Shown here: piece by piece, positions 21,527-32,381 of the stretch | Position numbering within the stretch: the first letter of the stretch is position 1 | How the letters are laid out: each line of letters starts with the position of its first letter | Source: Cadophora sp. MPI-SDFR-AT-0126 | Taxonomy: Eukaryota > Ascomycota > Leotiomycetes > Helotiales > Ploettnerulaceae | Direction: 5' to 3' | DNA length: 64,000 nucleotides | Assembly: GCA_020747065.1 (NCBI GenBank) | Contig: JAGMVK010000010.1 | Span: 1,674,001 to 1,738,000, forward strand | The notes under the pieces: model-generated | What the model was told of the DNA's origin: nothing | Seen by the model: the letters and a program-made list of their open reading frames with translations, nothing else | Databases searched by the model: none | Translations under genes and position numbers: made by a program

Positions 21527-23959
21527 CTATATACCAAAGGTCCCTGACAGCACACCACTTCCTTCCCCAGCGATATCCGCATACACAATTCCCCGGCCAA
21601 ACGTACCAAGATACACCCTTCCATAGACCCTCGTATCAGCCACAATCAACTTCGGTCCTCCATACTGATGCGCCTCATCATTGATCCTCACCCAGCTCGC
21701 TCCCGCGTCATCAGAGCGATAAACACCCTGCACACCGTTCTTACTCACTTTACCCCACAGGTAGAGTGCAGGGTTCTTGCGGCCGGGAGCGGGAGCCCCA
21801 ACAGAGAACTGAGATGCTACGATACCAGAGCCGCCGATCTTACTCCAGCTGCTGCCAAAGTTGGTGCTGTGCCATAATCCAGCAGTACCGAGTGGCAGCC
21901 AGATCTCGCCTGCTTTGAGAAAGTTGACTACTGGGGCTGCACCGGTGCCTGCGGGGAGACCGGTCTGTTTGGATGTTTTGGAGGTGTAGGATACCCCGCC
22001 GTCGGTGCTGATGTACCACACACCTGTGTCGAATGCGTAGAACGTCTTTGGCTGGATTTTATCAGCGCTGAAATTCCCCGTTTGTACTGCCAGACCACGT
22101 GGTGAGGTCCACGTCTTGCCAAAATCTTGCGTAGCGTAAGGACCGCTTGTGTTTGCAGGCGCGACGGATGAGTGAGATGCCCAGACGAAGGACTTCGCAG
22201 AGGCATCGACTGCGATAAAACCATTGACCCAGGTGGTATTGCTGACACCAGGAGCGCAGGTGAGAAATTTGATCCACCCGTATCCGCCATCTGTTGAGTA
22301 TGCCCCATTGCCACAACCATCAGGATACTCTGTGCCACTACCCCCGGAGCGTGTGATCACGTTGGGAGATTGGCCAGCCCAGTCCAAGCCATCGAGGTTG
22401 GAAAACCCTGGAGTGCCAAACATAGGTTGGGGAACTGTCAGGTCGTCGTGTCGCATACCATTGATGTCTCCAAGTCCACTGTACAGATTTGCTCCCTCGG
22501 TTGGACTGATCATCGACAAGACAGCATTCTCTTCAATGCCCTGGGCCTGAATGTACCAATTTGGGGCCCGATTCGACTCAACTCTGCTGAGGTTGTCTGT
22601 TGACCAAATCGTAGCTCCAGTGCCGTACATGACGTGATCACTGTTAAAAGGATCAATGAGAACAGCTGCCATCCACCAACCGAATTTGGCGACGCCCAGG
22701 ATAGGCGACGGTGCACCATATCCGCCCCATTGAGCGTTCCAGTTGAAGCTGAGCCAAGGAACGGGAGTGCCGTCTTTCAAAGCAGCTTCTTCAATAGGAT
22801 GGCCCCAATAACCTTTAGTACCAGAAGGCGCTGATAGCTGCGTGACATCTTTCCACGACTTGCCTCCGTCGTGAGACAGATACATGCTATCTAGTGCTGG
22901 TCCTGGATCACGATCTAACGAGATCACAACTAGGGTGTTGGGATCTTTCCCATCGACGCTCAGTCCACAGTAACCTCCAGGAGGAAATGACTGCGGTGTG
23001 AATGGCTTGGGATAGGAATTGCTTGCTCCTGGCGTGATATCTGTCCATTTTGATGTCTTGGTGTTGAAGCTGTATACCGCTCCGTATTGAACTGCATATG
23101 GACCGGGAAAGTCTGCATATGTTACATACAGGACTCCGTTCGAGGCTAGAGCAGCCTTCATGGGCTGTGGTCCCGTGCTCTGGGGAGGATGCTGTGGATC
23201 AGTTGTGACAGCGCTCCAGTCTTTGGGCTGACCCGGTAGCTGTTTCCAAGTCTTGCCGCCGTTTGTGGTAGAGTAAAGGCCATTTGGTACATTTGCTCCA
23301 ACATAAATCGTACCCTCATTCTTTGGGTCAAAAATGACAAACACAATTCCGATTCCATTTGCCGAAGCGTCCGGATAGTTGGTGATATTCGTCCAGGTCT
23401 TCGCTCGATCTGTCGATTTCCACAAACCTTGTGTCCGAGTCCCCATGTACAGCTCATTGGGCTTGAATGGATTGACAGCAAGTCTCTCGCCGTTGTTACG
23501 ACCAAGATCATTCGATCCCATGGGGAATGGAGCTGGATAGATTTTCCATGTCGCTCCTCGGTCATTCGATGCAAAGAATGCGGAGTTGTTCTGTGTGATA
23601 TATTGTCCTTGAGCGAGATAAATGCGATCCGGATTAGTTGGGTCCAATGCAAAACTCTCCGTCCCAAGGTAATTAACATCTGCTTCGCTAATGAAGTCGG
23701 TCAAGGGTAACCATCGGTCGTTTGGAGCGTCCCATCTGTAAGAGCTACCGATATCTGTCCGGGTGTAGAGCAAATCTTTCTCCTTGGGATGGGCGATGAT
23801 ACCAGTGATGAAGCCGCCTCCCGTGATTGCTACTGCATTATATTTGTACTGAAAGCTTTTGGTTCCTGCTCCTCCAGAAGATTCTGATGGAGCGCCGTGG
23901 ATGGCGGTCGCGAAAGTCAAGACCGCACCGGTAAATGCGAGTAGATGGAGAGAAACCAT
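21527..23959 (-). CDS. Secreted GH74 xyloglucanase
   Basis: The intronless gene encodes 810 residues from the chosen ATG at 23959. A start at 24001 would add 14 residues before the signal peptide and is less likely. Residues 1-22 form a signal peptide (LLAFTGAVLTFATAIHG). The mature protein is a tandem seven-bladed propeller with repeated Asp-box motifs (SNDRGATWK, STTNGGKTWK, SHDGGKSWK, STDGGYGW, TQDFGKTW). The two conserved acidic sites of GH74 are visible in LLYTRTDIGSSYRWD (Asp69) and GLGDINGMRHDD. These enzymes hydrolyse the beta-1,4-glucan backbone of plant xyloglucan outside the cell. There is no cellulose-binding module: the protein ends shortly after GRVYLGTFGRGIVYADI. With the GH45 gene in the same window this suggests a plant-cell-wall diet. 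Confidence 0.95.
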   Translation of the reverse strand: MVSLHLLAFTGAVLTFATAIHGAPSESSGGAGTKSFQYKYNAVAITGGGFITGIIAHPKEKDLLYTRTDIGSSYRWDAPNDRWLPLTDFISEADVNYLGTESFALDPTNPDRIYLAQGQYITQNNSAFFASNDRGATWKIYPAPFPMGSNDLGRNNGERLAVNPFKPNELYMGTRTQGLWKSTDRAKTWTNITNYPDASANGIGIVFVIFDPKNEGTIYVGANVPNGLYSTTNGGKTWKQLPGQPKDWSAVTTDPQHPPQSTGPQPMKAALASNGVLYVTYADFPGPYAVQYGAVYSFNTKTSKWTDITPGASNSYPKPFTPQSFPPGGYCGLSVDGKDPNTLVVISLDRDPGPALDSMYLSHDGGKSWKDVTQLSAPSGTKGYWGHPIEEAALKDGTPVPWLSFNWNAQWGGYGAPSPILGVAKFGWWMAAVLIDPFNSDHVMYGTGATIWSTDNLSRVESNRAPNWYIQAQGIEENAVLSMISPTEGANLYSGLGDINGMRHDDLTVPQPMFGTPGFSNLDGLDWAGQSPNVITRSGGSGTEYPDGCGNGAYSTDGGYGWIKFLTCAPGVSNTTWVNGFIAVDASAKSFVWASHSSVAPANTSGPYATQDFGKTWTSPRGLAVQTGNFSADKIQPKTFYAFDTGVWYISTDGGVSYTSKTSKQTGLPAGTGAAPVVNFLKAGEIWLPLGTAGLWHSTNFGSSWSKIGGSGIVASQFSVGAPAPGRKNPALYLWGKVSKNGVQGVYRSDDAGASWVRINDEAHQYGGPKLIVADTRVYGRVYLGTFGRGIVYADIAGEGSGVLSGTFGI

Positions 23960-25192
23960 CGCGACTGAGCACTTCAACGATTGGCTTACCAAACAAATCA
24001 AAACTTGGGATACATTCCATAGCCTTCATATACGAAGTAGGCCTTCAATTTTAAGAAAGTTCGCATACGATTTGGCAGCCCATAAAAGTCCTCCGGCTCT
24101 CGCGCCGTGTTTCCATTGAACTTACCTTCAAAGTTCGCGGGTGAACGTCGGGCAAGAGGATGCTAGTGATCTAAACTGCCATTCCTGTCATTCTTGCAGG
24201 ATCGTTACCTTGAAGATCACCCTGAATAACTGTGAGCTTGCGGCTCAGACAAGAGGGGTAGCAAAAGAACATGACAATTGATGGAGAAAGGTAATCCCCT
24301 TCCGCGTTGGTACCTGCATATTTGATCTTCAGCTTCCTGGATAAACAATTGAGGCTAAATGCGTCCGAAATATTCCGCCTATAACGATGCTCGTCTGAAG
24401 TTTTGGGATGAAGGAAATCTTGGAGCGGTCTTCCCGAGGGGCGGGGTCGACTGGGGGACCCCACAATGAAGATCTGGCATGGTTGACTTGGGTGGTTCGT
24501 GAGAATTTGGGGCCGAAAAGACCGAGAATCAGGTTTGGAGTGAAGAAATCATGATCGAGACATCAGTCCACTTGATAGAACGGAGGCAATGGAGGCAACT
24601 GGTATGGGGGAACCGGTTCGCATGCATGGTGTCCAAAAATACGGAACAAGAAACAGAATGACAGGAACAAAACAGTAATTCAATGTAGAGTTTGTAAGTA
24701 TTTCGAGCCTCTGATTGTTTGAACCATCAGAACGATGTCTAGGTTGAACCCAGAACCCAAGCTGGTAGCAGTGATACTTGACATGCGACCTTGAGTAAAG
24801 GCGTGAGGGAAAATATCGATGACTAATCTCTCAACCTCCTTCCTGTTGCTTCGCGGCATGAACGTCTGCACAAACCTTACTCAACTTCAACCGAATCCAC
24901 AATTTACTGGTACTCTCTGCGCCGCTCAACGTGCGAATTTGCTAACCATTCAAAATATCAGGATGCCAACGATAACAGTGAATCACTAGGATTTCCATTC
25001 CCACGCGTCCCTGGACAGACGCGTTTCATCCTCCGCAATTGCCTTACATTCAACCCCCCGCTTTATACCGAACAGAGCACAATAGCTTTTGCTCAGGGAG
25101 TTGTATACTCGCCAGTCCTCTGGTCGGTGAGCTGGCCCATTCCGAATACTTTGGACTTTAGTGCAACGGAGGAGCACGCCACGCCGTTAGTT

Positions 25193-25218
25193 GAAGCTTC
25201 CTCCAGCGAGGAAGCTTC
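25193..25218. repeat. Perfect 11-bp inverted repeat (hairpin)
   Basis: Arms GAAGCTTCCTC (25193-25203) and GAGGAAGCTTC (25208-25218) are exact reverse complements around a 4-base loop, CAGC. The outer 8 bases GAAGCTTC are themselves palindromic. It could be a protein-binding site or a cruciform. No adjacent gene end explains it as a terminator. Confidence 0.8.
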
Positions 25219-26018
25219 CATTGGGATTTTTTGATATGCGCAAAAGCTCCATCATCTCATGTTGTATTAAGTGAAAGGTTTGAGTGATGTGGAATAAGGA
25301 CGTCTGATAAAAACTGTCTGGTAGCGTGCCAACGGGTTCCCCTCTGGACCTTGCTAGATGTTGCTGGGAGTGTCATCAAAGTCTTTCCGTGAAGAAATGG
25401 CTTCGTTTGCAAGTTCCCTTCTTGTTATAAGAGGTTACATTTCCAGAACAACGGAGAAAGTGTTCTCTTCTCGCCCTGCACCTTACAATGCATCTGGTTG
25501 CTTTCCAGATGCGACTGAGAAATCAATCTCCTTATTGAATCATTTGCTTGCTTTTCTGCGTATTGTAAGAATATGAATTTTGGGTAGTACTGCGCGTCTT
25601 TATGCGTTGCTTCCATCCGTCCAGCCAAGATACACTACTCTCTGCTCTTTGCCTATGAGCAGTTGATGACATAGAGACTCGTAGTCTCGAACAGAGCGAG
25701 GTATGCATTCAAGTAATGACAAACGCATCCTCTCCACTCTGTATTTTCTGGTTGTCAAAGACGCAGGTTTTTTCGGAGAGACACTGACATAAAGCGGATG
25801 CCAGCTTAGTCACGCCGCCTGAGAATCCACTTTTGCCTTCAAATTTTTTTGATTATTTTTATTTTGTGCAATAAAAATGAAAGTGGAAAGGGAAATCTTC
25901 ACCTGCTCTTTAATGCACCTTATTGCCTTTCCTTTTAAGTTGTTGATGTGTGCCTAATGAGGCCCCTTGCTCGGCGAGCCGCATCAGCAAAGCCGTTGAA
26001 GGCCTCATCGATCGCCGG

Positions 26019-26025
26019 TGACTCA
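26019..26025. promoter_or_regulatory. TGACTCA element (CPC1/Gcn4-type) upstream of rvt
   Basis: A perfect TGACTCA palindrome-type site lies 309 bp before the rvt start codon and is followed at once by CACGTGAC. This is the consensus bound by the bZIP regulators Gcn4/CPC1/CpcA of cross-pathway amino-acid control. The site is seen. Its use in controlling rvt is inferred. Confidence 0.5.
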
Positions 26026-26333
26026 CACGTGACTGTTTCGATTTGTGGCCTGCAAGACTTTCATACTGACCTGCACTATGGGTTCATGCCTGAAACGGAT
26101 CAAAGTTGATCTTTCAGGTGGGAACCTTAATATTTCTATAAGACCAAGGGAGCTTCCCCCCAGACTTCGACCAGCCAGACTCACTCCCTCACCTCGACTT
26201 CAATCACAACTGAGCCTCTGCAATTGCAACACATCGCAAACACACATCCATTCGACAACATACGCTATCATCGCAAAGAACTTATCGCTACTTGAACATA
26301 CTCTCAACACATCCACCATCAGTCTCCACCAAC

Positions 26334-29242
26334 ATGGGTTCCTCCGATATTCTATCCCAGACTCTGAGTTCCATCACCTCCATCAAACTTGACGAGATTT
26401 CATACCAACGAAGTAGTTTCGAGACTGCAAAAGCTGAGCTCCTCGATACTGCTCGAAATCATGAAGACCAGGCCAGTAAGGTCAGAGCTCTACTTACGAT
26501 CAATGACGGAACTCTACCGGGTAAGTTTCACTTCGAATCCCTTTCCTCAGCCAAACCCTGCACTTGATACCTCAATCCTCGTCCTTAGATAGGGTTGTTA
26601 CCATTCCTTTTGAAAGACCAATTATCTGACTCTATTTCATGACCTCAGGTCTGGGCCCTATTGATGCCAAGACATCTACCGACTTCCACAACATCGCCAG
26701 ATTCTTGCAGCAAGCCAAATTCGATCCATCAGTCTCCACTGCAATCCAGCAAGAATGGCAGCTTAAGCTGGAGAAGCAGCTCGATATCCAATCTTTGAAG
26801 TACGAGTATGCTGCCCTTTACGGCAAATTGGTCAACGAATGGCTTTCAGCCAATGTTGATAAACCCGAATCGGATGCCGACACGGGCAGCGGCTTTGAGA
26901 GTGTTGGACGCAAGGAGATGCATGATCAACGCCAGAAATGGGAGGACATGGTGTTCATGGCCCGAGATACCGACACTGCTGCCTTCGATTCATATCTCAC
27001 GAAGCTGTTCTCTTCCTCGAAAGAAGTCAAATCCGCCTACTACACCCTTCGCCTGGAAACTGAAGAGTTCGAAAAAGAGATGGCTGCAGACGTGCATTTC
27101 AGTCAAGGCTCCTTGACATGGCTCATCAAAGGACTTCTTCGGAGCGACCTTGTCACTGATGAGAAGCGCAAAGTTCTCAAGGACTTTCTCAACAATAAGG
27201 TAGTTCTCGATGAAATTGCCGACGTCCTCAACATGCGAATGTCAGCCTTGGACAAGTGGAAGTGGGATCCGGCCGGAACTCTTGTCGAGCAGAGACGCCA
27301 GCTGAATGGTCGATATCGCTTTTACCATGACGAGGACCTCCTCCAAACCATCCTTCTACGCTACATCGGCGTCAAATGGTCTGTGTTCTTCAAGACTGCC
27401 TTCCGGAAGTTTCAAAGAACCGACTCGGTCTGGAAGTCATCGGTTGCACAGATGACCGCGACTGACCGCGAGCGTCGTGAATTCTTCCTCAGCCCAGATT
27501 GTGTTGCTAATGCTGGGGTAGAGGCTCGTCGCTCGACTCATTTCGAGCAAGAGATCTTCTTGGAGCAGCTTCAAGAAGAAATCGGCGAGCAACGCGGGGG
27601 GTACGACGATGATAGCGAGGATGAGCAAGACACCCGCAAGTCTGGACAGCAAATTACTCAGACTCTATTACACACTCTTGCTGCCGAGATCATACTGAAG
27701 ACACGCCTGGGCCAGGATGTGACCGTTGTCTGCACCGATTTCGAATGGTTTGGCCCTTCTTTGCCTCACTCGACTATGTTCGCCGTGCTCAAGTTCTTCA
27801 AGGTTTCCGACCGCTGGGTAGATTTCTTCCGCCGATCACTTGAGGCACCAATGAAGTTTTTACAGGTAAGCTTGCACAGTTTATCCCCTCTGATGATCCT
27901 CTCTAGTGGGAATTATCAATGCTACCAAGCATACCTGTGACTTCTGCTAATTGATATTACAGGATGGGCCGGATGCACCCGTTCAGATTCGGAAGCGGGG
28001 CACGCCTATCAGTGGGCCGCTCAGCGATTTTCTTGCTGAAACTGTTCTGTTTTGTCTGGACTTTGCTTTCAACCAAGAGAGCAATGGCCTGCGTCTGTAC
28101 CGCTTGCATGATGACATCTGGTTCTGGGGATCTGATGAGCAATGTGTGAAAGGATGGGAGATCATGACCAAGGTATGCTTTCCACGTCTACCTCTCCTCT
28201 TGCAACACTGTTTCTGGGCACATATGCTTTGAAGAGGGCATTGCTGACCTGGTATCCATAGTTTGCCAGCCTTTCCGGCCTCGACTTCAATGAGGAGAAG
28301 ACAGGAAGCGTTCGCATCGCGCGTCCACGAAACAGCTCGAGTACTCCAGCCAAAGTACACCCCTCGCTGCCTAAGGGTGATGTTCGTTGGGGCTTCTTGA
28401 AGCTTGACTCTAAGTCTGGCCGTTTTCTCATCGATCAAGAGTCAGTCGATCGCCACGTCGAAGAGTTGCGACTCCAACTTGATGCTTGCAAGTCGATCTT
28501 TGACTGGATTCACGTCTGGAATATCTACGGTGCTCGCTTTTTCAGTAACAATTTCGGCAAGCCCGCCAATTCATTCGGTCTCGCTCACGTTGATATGCTA
28601 CTCCAGACCTTCGCTCGGATCCAGGCCAAGCTGTTCGCTGGTACTGGTGGCAGTGTGACATCAACTCTGAAGCAAATGCTCACTGACCGCTTTGGTGTGA
28701 CCGACATTCCCGAAGGCTACTTGTACTTCCCCATGTCAATGGGTGGTCTCGACCTCAAATCTCCCTTCATCGACCTGTATCTCATCAGCGACAGTATCTG
28801 CGCCCGACCCGACGTCTACATGGACAATTTCTTCTCCAGCGAAGACACTGACTACCGTGCCGCCCAAAAGGCATTCGAGAACCGTACCAATCTTGGATAT
28901 CGAAATGCGGACTACTCACTGAAGAAGAAATACGATGACCAGGGTTTCATGAGCATGGAGGAGTATACTCGCTACCAGGAGCTTATTTCCGGGAACTTGG
29001 CGAGAGCCTACGAGCTGTTGAAAAAGGAGCCTGAAGTGAAGAAGGTCAAGATGACGGCTGAGGTTACTGCCGCCATTGGTGCGAAGTGGCGCTCGTTGAG
29101 TCCATATCAGCAGTGGGTCATTCAGCTGTACGCTTCAAACATGATTGCGAGATTCGGAGGCCTGAATATCGTTGATAAGGGCTTACTTCCTACTGGGATG
29201 GTGAGCATGTTCCGCGAGAGTCGCTTCAAGTGGCAGGGCTAG
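26334..29242 (+). CDS. rvt: Reverse-transcriptase-related cellular protein (rvt family)
   Basis: Four exons (26334-26520, 26649-27865, 27963-28172, 28262-29242) encode 864 residues, with introns of 128, 97 and 89 bp in consistent phase. The middle third has the palm motifs of a reverse transcriptase. Motif A is CTDFEWFGPSLPHS (Asp426), motif B RGTPISGPLSD (480-490), motif C LHDDIWFW (Asp518, Asp519), and a motif-D-like SGLDFNEEKTGS follows. Before motif A come QRRQLNGRYRFYHDEDLLQ and an acidic loop (GGYDDDSEDEQD), matching the family-specific insertion between RT motifs 2 and 3. There is no endonuclease, RNase H, gag, LTR or terminal repeat, and introns interrupt the palm. This is therefore a host gene of the rvt type known from Neurospora and other fungi, not a retrotransposon. 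The N-terminus is helical. The three catalytic Asp are intact, so polymerase activity is plausible. Its biological role is unsettled. Confidence 0.85.
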
Positions 29243-30977
29243 ATGGTTTCGTTTTCCATTTCGGACTACTGATGGAGTTCGGGGCTTAGATACCAGATTG
29301 CACACATGAAAAGGAGTTTCATGGCAGGGTCACAAAGCATGTAGCAGGCCTTGATGTTGCAGCATCTACTAAACATAAAAAATAATCTTAAAATGCAAAG
29401 AATTAAAAATACATTTACATGGCGCATGCTTTCTTTAACATTGCTCTTGAATGTGCCAATTGGTGGGCAGCAGCTCCAAGCGTGGACCTGCGTTCCAAAC
29501 TCAATGCTACGTCCAGTCATTGCAAGTAAATCAACCTCAAACTTCTAGCTGACTGCTATGGAATGTGCTGACTTCTCGGCTGCACAGTGTCCACTTAGGC
29601 AAACGTGGCTGTCCTGCGCTCCGACCTGCCGTTCCAGCATGATGGTAGCAGAAGGGTCTTTTCCATTACAGCCAGTATTGCGCAAAGGATTCTACATCAT
29701 TGCCAAAGTTCTTGATCATCGCAAGTGCGCCTTTAATTTACCTGTGTGAGGGTAGAGCTGACTGCCTTCGACATGTAGATAGTTTGCTGCTCGATAAGAG
29801 ACGGCGGTGCCCTCGCTTAATCGCCCACGCAAAAATCAACGTCAACAATAACAAAAGCTGAAAAAACCAAGAAAAGCGTCAACCTAAACATCTTCACATC
29901 AGCCAAATTCAACCAAAATCAGAATAAAAAAACGAACAATTCAAAACAAAAAACAGCAAAACTCGATCGGAAGCTCAACACTCGGATGCGTGTGAGGTTC
30001 CGTCTACTAAACGTAATCGAATACGTTTGTTCCGAAATCGGTTCCGCCGGGAATTTGGTGTTCGTATACGATCGATCGATTTTGCGACTGAGATAACCGG
30101 GACAGGGCCTACTGCGGTCGGCTGTCCCGGCTGTGGTTGAGAGTCGCGTATTTGGGTAAATATACTGGTTAGCGGTGTTTTTGTTTACGTTGGCTGAGTT
30201 GCTGTGAACGGAGGGGGTGCGTGTCCGCCGACTGGGGAGGTTTGGAACGGGGAAAGTGGTGATATTGGGTTGGTTAAAGAATTTAGATAGGATGAATTAT
30301 GAAATAATGAGATAGCCTTGATCATCAATAATCTTTGCTTAGAGGAGGCTGGTGAGAGAGCCTGGAAGGTGATGAGAAAGCCTGGAATTTGGGAGAGCAG
30401 AACCAGTTATATTTGCGCACACTTTGCCTAGAATCAAACTGATGCCACTAAATATGACCTAGGGATTCCCTTCTCTTGAACTCAGATAGAATCAACATTC
30501 AAATTTGATGTTACCTGTGCTGCGCCTTTTGGCATTTCCAACCACGGCAGCCATAGAATGCTAGTGATAGACTTGGCATATTCGAGATCTTTTTTTTGCA
30601 TTCGCTTGTCTTCAATACCGCCCCTAAGGAGTTGGAAGTACTTGGTGAAGGAGCAAAACAACCGGATCATGTCATTAGTCCCATGCAGTAAAGAAACGAG
30701 GATACACTACCGCGGTAATTGAGTGTCTTGCGTACGCTTCCCTTGGGTTCTTAACATATCGCGTGGTGTTTACTTTGGTTTCACCACAAAAGATCCAAAC
30801 ACAGATCACCCATCAAGTATTTCTATGGCAATTCTTCTCTCAAGCCATCCAAATGAACCAATTTCAATATCATGTCGTGATAATTGGCCATAGAAGGTAT
30901 TGGAATAATGATATGTACAATCCTCCCAGAAAATTCCTAAGTACACTTGCTTCCACTGATCATATTATCCCTCCTAT
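29243..30977. other. Intergenic between convergent genes
   Basis: This 1.7-kb stretch is unusually A-rich at about 29830-29980 and G-rich at about 30190-30270. I recognise no protein gene. The 62-codon minus ORF at 30482-30670 has no motif. It contains the inverted repeat at 30097-30130. Confidence 0.55.
30097..30130. repeat. Perfect 9-bp inverted repeat CCGGGACAG/CTGTCCCGG
   Basis: Arms at 30097-30105 and 30122-30130 are exact reverse complements around a 16-base G/C-rich spacer. It sits in a noncoding stretch with a sharp A-rich to G-rich base-composition change on its two sides. A stem-loop RNA or binding site is possible. Chance is not excluded. Confidence 0.75.
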
Positions 30978-32381
30978 CTACCAGCGAATCGTAGTCGTAT
31001 ACCCAATAGCAGGCGGAGCCAACGTGATGATACAGCTACACACCTCACTGATAGTCTCCGGCCCAAACGGATCCAAGAACCAAGGCAGAGTCATAGATTG
31101 GGGTCTCCCACCACCCCATTGCCGCTCAGCGAGGCCGAATCCAACAGTCAGAGTAGGTTTCGCTGTGGTAGCTGGCGGTGCGACTTTTGTACATGCGGCC
31201 TAGAAAGTCGCCGCCGTCAGCATATCACCGCATTAATAAAACCGGAAAGAGTCGAGAACTTCAACCAAGGACTGGAAACTCAAAAGAGGAAAGCAAGACC
31301 TACAGGCGCATAATCCGGACATCCCCGATCATAGAACAAATACGGCGCCGCCCCAGGAATAGTATTATTCCCCGAGGCATCCACCTTATACAGATTGCAC
31401 TGTGGAGCGTCGTAGCTGCTATCCTGGGTCTGGAAACTCTTGCAGTCGGGATTGGCGAGGCAGAGTTGGTGGCAGGTCGCTGCGTCGATGGGAGAGCCGG
31501 TGTAGAGGTTGTTCTCGGCGTAGCCCCAGCCTGCGACGCCGCAGATTTGGTTGGCGACGGGGGTTGGGCAGAGTGAGCCGGTTGCTGTTGGTGGGCTGGG
31601 GAGTGTCAGTGGATGACGATGGAGAGACGGGACTTGGTATTGGTTGGCTTACGCTGGGGTGGTTGTTGTCGAGGGGGTCAATGGAGCCGTTGATGAAGAG
31701 CTGGTTGTAGACGTCGTTATTGGAATCGAGGACTTGCTTGTACTGCTTGTTGTCGGCGGCAAGGGAGGAGTCGTTGGTTTTGTGCTCGTGCTGGTCCTCG
31801 TCGCCGTGACAGTAACAGTCACTACATCTGGTGTTGAGATACTCTTCGTAGTCGGAGGTGGCGGAGGCGAACTTGTCGTAGTCGGCTTCGTCGAGGTCGA
31901 GGACCTAGTAGCAGTCACAGTAACTGTTACCACTGGTGGCGGAGTACTGGTTCTTATGGTCACGGTGTAAGTCTTCGTTGGGCGGATGAATGAAGAACAG
32001 AAATCGAAGAAATCGAAATTGGGATCCCTGTATCGACTGGTTAACTATCAGTCCACGCGCATTGTACCACCATGATCCTTTCTTACGGCCTGCCCGTTGG
32101 TTGAGGGCCTGTTCCTGTTGCGATCAGATTGTAGGAGCCCATGCAACCTTGATATTCTGTTAGGTCCGGTATGAGAGGTACCAAGGGAATTACGCACTAT
32201 CAGCCACACTGGCTTGCTCCAAACTCATCCCCCGGGCTTCAATAGCAGCCTCGTTCTCCTCCAATGCTCCTTCTCTTGGCAGGACATTGTAAACCATACC
32301 ATCTTTCTCATGAAGGTACGGCTTAGCGAATGACAATCCCGCCTGTAGTAGCACACCAGCGACTGGAATATGAGACCGCAT
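30978..32381 (-). CDS. Secreted Ser/Thr-rich protein with a PAN/apple-like Cys domain
   Basis: Five exons (32198-32381, 32087-32156, 31653-32027, 31304-31595, 30978-31199) join in phase through introns of 41, 59, 57 and 104 bp, giving 380 residues. Residues 1-19 are a signal peptide (PVAGVLLQAGLSFA). The next 60 residues include EYNVLPRE-like propeptide sequence. A central Thr/Ser/Pro-rich tract carries two copies of VVTVTVTATR followed by STSTKP, likely O-glycosylated. After it a Cys-rich module (CGVAGWGY, ATCHQLCLANPDCKSFQ, CNLYKVD, YDRGCPDYAP) has the spacing of fungal apple/PAN-like domains. The C-terminus has SEVCSCIITLAPPA. No catalytic motif is seen. An extracellular, cell-wall or adhesion role is inferred from architecture. 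The first donor (GTGCGT) and the 41-bp intron are the least certain parts. Confidence 0.72.

Larger units (their letters stand above)
23960..26333. other. Long intergenic region between the GH74 and rvt genes (divergent)
   Basis: In 2.4 kb there is no recognisable gene. The small ORFs (24171-24464, 24680-24871, 24986-25177, 25358-25576) lack motifs and supporting splice sites. It holds the GH74 promoter on the left, a perfect hairpin at 25193-25218, an A/T-rich patch at 25840-25880, and the rvt promoter with a TGACTCA site on the right. Confidence 0.55.

Noticed and set aside
26334..29242. Retrotransposon insertion
   Set aside because: No long terminal repeats, poly-A end, target duplication, endonuclease or RNase H, and introns interrupt the palm domain.
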